A stretch of 19,966 nucleotides of DNA from Dunaliella salina (taxonomy: Eukaryota; Chlorophyta; Chlorophyceae; Chlamydomonadales; Dunaliellaceae): NCBI GenBank assembly GCA_002284615.2, contig MU069866.1:15684-35649 (forward strand), read 5' to 3'. Both the position numbers and the translations under genes were made by a program. This document shows positions 18,268 through 19,966 of this stretch, in pieces. How positions within the stretch are numbered: the stretch's first letter is position 1; the number at the start of each line of letters is the position of its first letter. The notes beneath the pieces were generated by a model that was not told the DNA's origin, made no database searches, and saw only the letters and a list, made by a program, of their open reading frames with translations.

Positions 18268-19774
18268 GGTGGGTGGGTGGGTGGGTGTGGGTGTATGTGT
18301 GTATCGAAGGAGGCAGAGGGCTGCCTTGCAGCTTTGAGCATTTGGCATTGGAAGTGGATTATTGGGAAGGCGATGCCTTGAGTTAGAATGCCTCAGTGCC
18401 AGCCTGGCAGTGGGTCCCCTTCCCACTGGCATGGGGCGTTGTCCGTCGACAACCCACTTTGTACAAGCCAGGGCGTGCTGGCTGCCATGATGTGATGGCC
18501 CCGACGTGCACATGATGTAAGAGAGTGCGCGCACACATCCTCATTGTCACCATTGTTTCCTTTACAAGGAATCAGCACAACAGCAGCAGCAGTGGTGGTA
18601 GCCCTCACCCCGTGATCCGTGGCCATTGATCCCATGATTCAAAGGAATGATCCCATACTCATGATGATCCCGACATCCATGGCCATTGATCCCATGACCA
18701 GAGGAAAGATCCCATGGTCATGGTGAACCCGTGATCCATGGACATTGATCTCATGATTTATGGACAGTCATCCCAAGGTCCTAATGAACCAGAAATCGAT
18801 GGTTGACATTGATCCTATGATCCATGGGCATTCATCCCATGATCCCAATGGTCTCATGATCATGGACACTGCTCCTCGGGCTGGGGGGGTGATCCAGAGG
18901 ATGGCGCCTACCTGCTTCGAACAAACCATTACCTTGAATGCAAACAGATCCTGTCCTGCAGGCTCTCACAGTGCACCTTTACTTGTATAGATAAATACAA
19001 ACCTTAAAATGTGTACATAGGAGCCTGTTTACGCTCAGACATGTATGCATAGATGGGCCTCTAAAGTTGTAGACATTGTGGGAAGCGTCCAGCATGTGTA
19101 ATGCCGCTGTGGTTGGTACTGAGTGGAAGCATGTCTGAACATGTGCATGTTGTGAGTAAACATGCTGTTAGGGACCATGCTCATAAAGACCCCAAACTTC
19201 AGAGGCATGCCTGTTATGCCTGCTTCTATGAGCATCTTTGTGCTCCACGGTATTGATACACGTGAGGGAGGGCTCTTGGCTATGTTGAGCGCAAAGCGAA
19301 TCAGCAGAGCCATAAGTCCTCCCTGGTGTATCTTAACACACTGGTCAACTGGTCAACTCTGAGAGCACGGCACTTATTTGTATGGCAACATGCTTGCCTG
19401 TTGCTGCGGATATCTGCCTGTCCTGATGTGTTTGTGAGCATCTCTGCGCTTCACTAAAGGCCTCCAGTCAAAACGACTGACTGCTGGCCTGCTCATAGGT
19501 CGAAAGGAGCTCAAAAAGTGCAAAACGCACACTTGTGCGGCAACATGCTTGCCTGTGGCTGCAGATATTGGGCTGCCCTGATGTGTTTGTGAGCATCTGT
19601 GTGCTTCACAACTTATCTGATGAACTTCGAGCACAACACGCACACTTGCGTGGCAACATCCATGCATGTGGCCACAGGTACCTGGCAGCCCTAAACTTGG
19701 CTTATGGCCGCGCATACGGGGACACCCTGCAACGAGCAGTGGAGAAGGAGATTTCAAAGAGCGTACTGGCAAAT
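10488..19774 (+). CDS. Annexin gene B, exons 1-8 (3' end outside window)
   Basis: Joined coding exons: 10488-10550, 10676-10744, 10919-10966, 12019-12207, 12711-12806, 13605-13680, 17718-17781, 19678-19774. They give 702 nt, 234 residues, with no internal stop. It is a paralog of the divergent neighbour gene A, about 78% identical. Repeat 1 begins DAELLRKATKSS. Repeat 2 has MAGLGTDE (97-104) and DDTSG (140-144), with the G99-L-G-T102 / D141 type II calcium geometry intact. Repeat 3 carries RWSSDISAF where GTDE would be expected, so its loop is lost. Repeat 4 and the stop lie beyond the window; the normal four-repeat annexin core is about 310 residues. Introns are GT-AG and expanded, intron 6 being 4037 bp. 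Role inferred from the family: Ca2+-dependent phospholipid binding at membranes. Unlike A, the K before GLGTDE is A. Confidence 0.93.
10676..10744 (+). CDS. Annexin B exon 2
   Basis: Twenty-three codons, acceptor TGTGCAG with a pyrimidine-rich tract, donor GTGAGG. It starts WSTDHKLLIHVVAENERT. Six of 23 residues differ from A. As in A, the repeat 1 calcium loop is not the GxGT type. Confidence 0.94.
10919..10966 (+). CDS. Annexin B exon 3
   Basis: Sixteen codons, ELRRTFLKEYKMCPIE, acceptor CCTCCAG, donor GTAAGA. It joins in phase 0 to exon 4 to rebuild a full repeat 1 (PIE-AVQKATNLPHQ). Confidence 0.93.
10967..12018 (+). other. Intron 3 of annexin B
   Basis: GT-AG intron of 1052 bp. It contains a partial duplication of its own 3' end (11252-11430). 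About 45 bp before exon 4 is conserved with A. The stretches 10967-11251 and 11431-11850 show nothing recognised. Confidence 0.8.
11252..11430 (+). repeat. Copy of the intron 3 - exon 4 boundary, annexin B
   Basis: Matches 11854-12020 at an offset of about 600 bp, including gtagagctgga, catgaatcaa and gcatgcaaa blocks. The acceptor that ends GTGTGCAG at exon 4 reads GTGTGCGG here, so it is inactivated. Confidence 0.75.
12019..12207 (+). CDS. Annexin B exon 4 (GLGTDE calcium loop of repeat 2)
   Basis: Sixty-three codons, acceptor GTGTGCAG, donor GTGGGC. It contains LYLAMAGLGTDERAMIQILA and AHSTKEEVELIK. The intron sequence before it is partly duplicated about 600 bp upstream (11252-11430). 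The 3' end of the exon is copied in the next intron (12279-12335). Confidence 0.96.
12208..12710 (+). other. Intron 4 of annexin B
   Basis: GT-AG intron of 503 bp, close in size to intron 4 of A (478 bp). It holds the copy of exon 4's 3' end at 12279-12335. The 375 bp from 12336 to 12710 show nothing else. Confidence 0.8.
12279..12335 (+). repeat. Partial copy of exon 4 3' end and donor, annexin B
   Basis: Aligns with 12171-12231 at an offset of about 109 bp, running from the exon into the intron (ccaaggaggg, ggcgggcaaa, ctattgtg). The donor GT has become GC. The same duplication occurs in gene A at 106 bp. Confidence 0.75.
12711..12806 (+). CDS. Annexin B exon 5
   Basis: Thirty-two codons, acceptor TGTGTGCAG, donor GTGAGT. 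It contains YLRMYSKTLESDIVDDTSG and ends FFVGLIN. The last seven codons and the donor have seeded a minisatellite that fills the start of intron 5. Confidence 0.95.
12787..13045 (+). repeat. Minisatellite seeded by the exon 5 donor junction, annexin B
   Basis: Eight units of about 25-35 bp share cttgatcaaNgtgRgtgt and form three higher-order blocks. The first unit is the real exon end and donor (atcaac|gtgagt at 12807). The unit at 12898 repeats the junction and next 15 or so bases exactly, 91 bp downstream. Splicing there would add VSVGLF and a stop. Confidence 0.9.
13052..13189. repeat. 12-bp minisatellite (catgcaccacct)n
   Basis: About eleven units of 12 bp, perfect in the middle and degenerate at the ends, directly after the donor-derived minisatellite in intron 5 of B. 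The multiple-of-three unit keeps frames open on both strands (HAPP, SCTT and VVHE repeats). These are not taken as coding. Confidence 0.95.
13190..13604 (+). other. 3' part of intron 5 of annexin B
   Basis: No exon or repeat found. It ends in a T/G-rich stretch and the acceptor GCTTCAG before exon 6. Confidence 0.7.
13605..13680 (+). CDS. Annexin B exon 6
   Basis: Seventy-six nt, APRSHVDVAAAQAEIDRDVK then ELYIA plus the first base of G; acceptor GCTTCAG, donor GTGGGT (phase 1). Twenty of 26 residues match A. The following intron is the longest in the window. Confidence 0.94.
13963..13979. repeat. Run of 17 G
   Basis: Homopolymer preceded by GGGGG and TTTT. It is a likely sequencing or replication slippage point and a possible G-quadruplex former. 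Confidence 0.9.
14567..14766. mobile_element. 200-bp hAT-like MITE with 8-bp TSD
   Basis: Ends are TAGGGAT and ATCCCTA, followed inward by ggcatatag[t/c]gctat in inverted orientation. The 8-bp direct repeat catcttaa flanks it exactly (14559-14566 and 14767-14774). Four perfect ATAGCGCTAT palindromes lie inside (14603, 14676, 14693, 14744), with several degenerate ones. An 8-bp target duplication and a TAGGG terminus are typical of the hAT superfamily. There is no coding capacity, so it is non-autonomous. Confidence 0.88.
16663..16920. repeat. Two diverged units with a GC-rich hairpin
   Basis: Units begin at 16663 and 16834 (offset 171 bp) and share tgcagt.aatgctaca and ctgacttt. The second contains gggggagcaccccc, a 5-bp perfect stem. 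The first has the shortened form gcagccccccctgac. Possibly remnants of a dispersed element; family not identified. Confidence 0.65.
17094..17213. mobile_element. 120-bp hAT-like MITE with 8-bp TSD
   Basis: Left end TAGGGTTGGCCAGTTCC; right end, read inward on the minus strand, TAGAGTTGGCCAACTCC. It is flanked by ctcacatg (17086-17093) and ctcacatc (17214-17221), a target duplication with one mismatch. The interior carries repeats of cgtatgcc and gtata. No reading frame. Different family from the 200-bp element. Confidence 0.82.
17718..17781 (+). CDS. Annexin B exon 7
   Basis: Sixty-four nt, acceptor TATGCAG, donor GTAAGT, phase 1 in and 2 out. It encodes QGRWSSDISAFVQIITKHDN. It is flanked by a degenerate copy 73 bp downstream, and possibly by a weaker one upstream near 17594-17640. 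Confidence 0.93.
17801..17856 (+). pseudogene. Degenerate tandem copy of exon 7 in annexin B
   Basis: Reads SESDISAFYTIITMHGHA and then a stop. It aligns with WSSDISAFVQIITKHDNE of the real exon at an offset of 73 bp. The donor GT is lost (ATGCTTGAGC). It is the counterpart of 806-852 in gene A. Confidence 0.75.
18234..18300. repeat. Compound (TG)n / (GGTG)n microsatellite, intron 7 of B
   Basis: A short TG array to about 18259 passes into seven or so GGTG tetranucleotides, then decays into GTGTATG. The G-rich strand has regularly spaced GGG triplets. Confidence 0.95.
18611..18868. repeat. Degenerate 60-bp tandem repeat
   Basis: Four units starting at 18611, 18671, 18730 and 18790, plus a partial unit. 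They share tccatggccattgatcccat with variation. Period is 59-60 bp. No conserved frame. Confidence 0.85.
19384..19677 (+). repeat. Three copies of the exon 8 acceptor region, annexin B
   Basis: Units begin ggcaacat at 19384, 19539 and 19652. The last is the real one and ends GCCACAG at exon 8. The second has an intact acceptor-like GGCTGCAG ending at 19564, followed by exon-like atattgggctgccctgatg. The first reads GCTGCGG and has lost AG. Units one and two also share gatgtgtttgtgagcatct. Confidence 0.85.
19457..19485 (+). repeat. 29-bp dispersed repeat, copy 3
   Basis: Inverted relative to copies 1 and 2 on the plus strand, but the same orientation relative to its host gene. It contains ccagtcaaaacgactgactg. 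It lies in intron 7 of B, between two copies of the exon-8 boundary repeat. Confidence 0.85.
19678..19774 (+). CDS. Annexin B exon 8 (last exon in window)
   Basis: Ninety-seven nt, acceptor GCCACAG, donor GTGAGT. It reads YLAALNLAYGRAYGDTLQRA and ends ISKSVLAN. Partial copies of its 5' boundary lie upstream and one of its 3' boundary lies downstream. No further exon is visible before the window end. Confidence 0.94.
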
Positions 19775-19831
19775 GTGAGTGACCATAGGCACAGGTAGTA
19801 GGTAAGGTTACATCGCCATATCTGCCTGCAT

Positions 19832-19893
19832 GGGAGATTTCAAAGAGCGTGTTGGCCAATGTGAGTGGCCAAAGTCCCAGGTAGTAGGTCAGG
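19832..19893 (+). repeat. Copy of the exon 8 3' end and donor, annexin B
   Basis: Repeats 19746-19807 at an offset of 86 bp (gagatttcaaagagcgt, then aatgtgagt). The copied donor GTGAGT at 19861 is intact. Using it would read VSDHRHR and a stop. Confidence 0.9.
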
Positions 19894-19929
19894 TGTGGCC
19901 CAAGTACCAGATGCAGTTCCAACACCTCA

Positions 19930-19933
<4 letters not shown>

Positions 19934-19966
<33 letters not shown>
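19934..19966. repeat. (TG)n microsatellite at window end
   Basis: TG repeat running into the end of the window, 160 bp after exon 8 of gene B, in the position where intron 8 of gene A also has a (GT)n array in gene sense. Confidence 0.97.

Larger units (their letters stand above)
17782..19677 (+). other. Intron 7 of annexin B
   Basis: GT-AG intron of 1896 bp, against 332 bp in A. It holds the exon-7 copy, a compound microsatellite, 60-bp tandem units (18611-18868) and two copies of the exon 8 acceptor region. The stretches 17857-18233, 18301-18610 and 18869-19383 show nothing recognised. Confidence 0.8.

Overview
The window is eukaryotic genomic DNA. It holds the first eight coding exons of two paralogous annexin genes arranged head to head, which together fill almost all 19,966 bases. 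Gene A reads on the minus strand (first codon 10099, last visible exon base 450). Gene B reads on the plus strand (first codon 10488, last visible exon base 19774). The start codons are 388 bp apart. Long (CA)n arrays, canonical GT-AG introns of 125 to 4037 bp and the absence of bacterial gene signals point to a repeat-rich eukaryote. An alga or other protist would fit, but nothing here fixes the lineage.

The gene models rest on mutual agreement between the paralogs. Exons 2-8 have identical lengths in A and B (69, 48, 189, 96, 76, 64, 97 nt) and the same splice phases (0,0,0,0,0,1,2, then 0). Exon 1 differs by two codons. The joined exons encode 232 (A) and 234 (B) residues, about 78% identical by hand count (180 of 231 aligned). 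They cover annexin repeats 1 and 2 and most of repeat 3. The end of repeat 3, repeat 4 and the stop codons lie outside the window on both sides. Only repeat 2 keeps a textbook type II calcium site (GLGT, 38 residues, D).

Layout: 1-449, intron 8 of A; 450-10099, gene A exons 8 to 1; 10100-10487, shared upstream region; 10488-19774, gene B exons 1 to 8; 19775-19966, intron 8 of B. Both window ends fall in (CA)n/(GT)n arrays inside intron 8 of the respective gene, so these are probably contig ends.

The introns hold most of the unusual material. Many contain partial tandem copies of the neighbouring exon-intron junction (exon 2 in A; exons 4 and 7 in both genes; exons 5 and 8 in B). The exon-7 copy sits exactly 73 bp from the real exon in both paralogs, so it predates the gene duplication or was maintained since. 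Intron 6 of B contains two short elements with TAGGG-type inverted termini and 8-bp target duplications, as expected of non-autonomous hAT elements (200 and 120 bp). Several minisatellites and a 29-bp dispersed repeat with a short hairpin are also present. No tRNA, rRNA, CRISPR or autonomous transposon gene was recognised.
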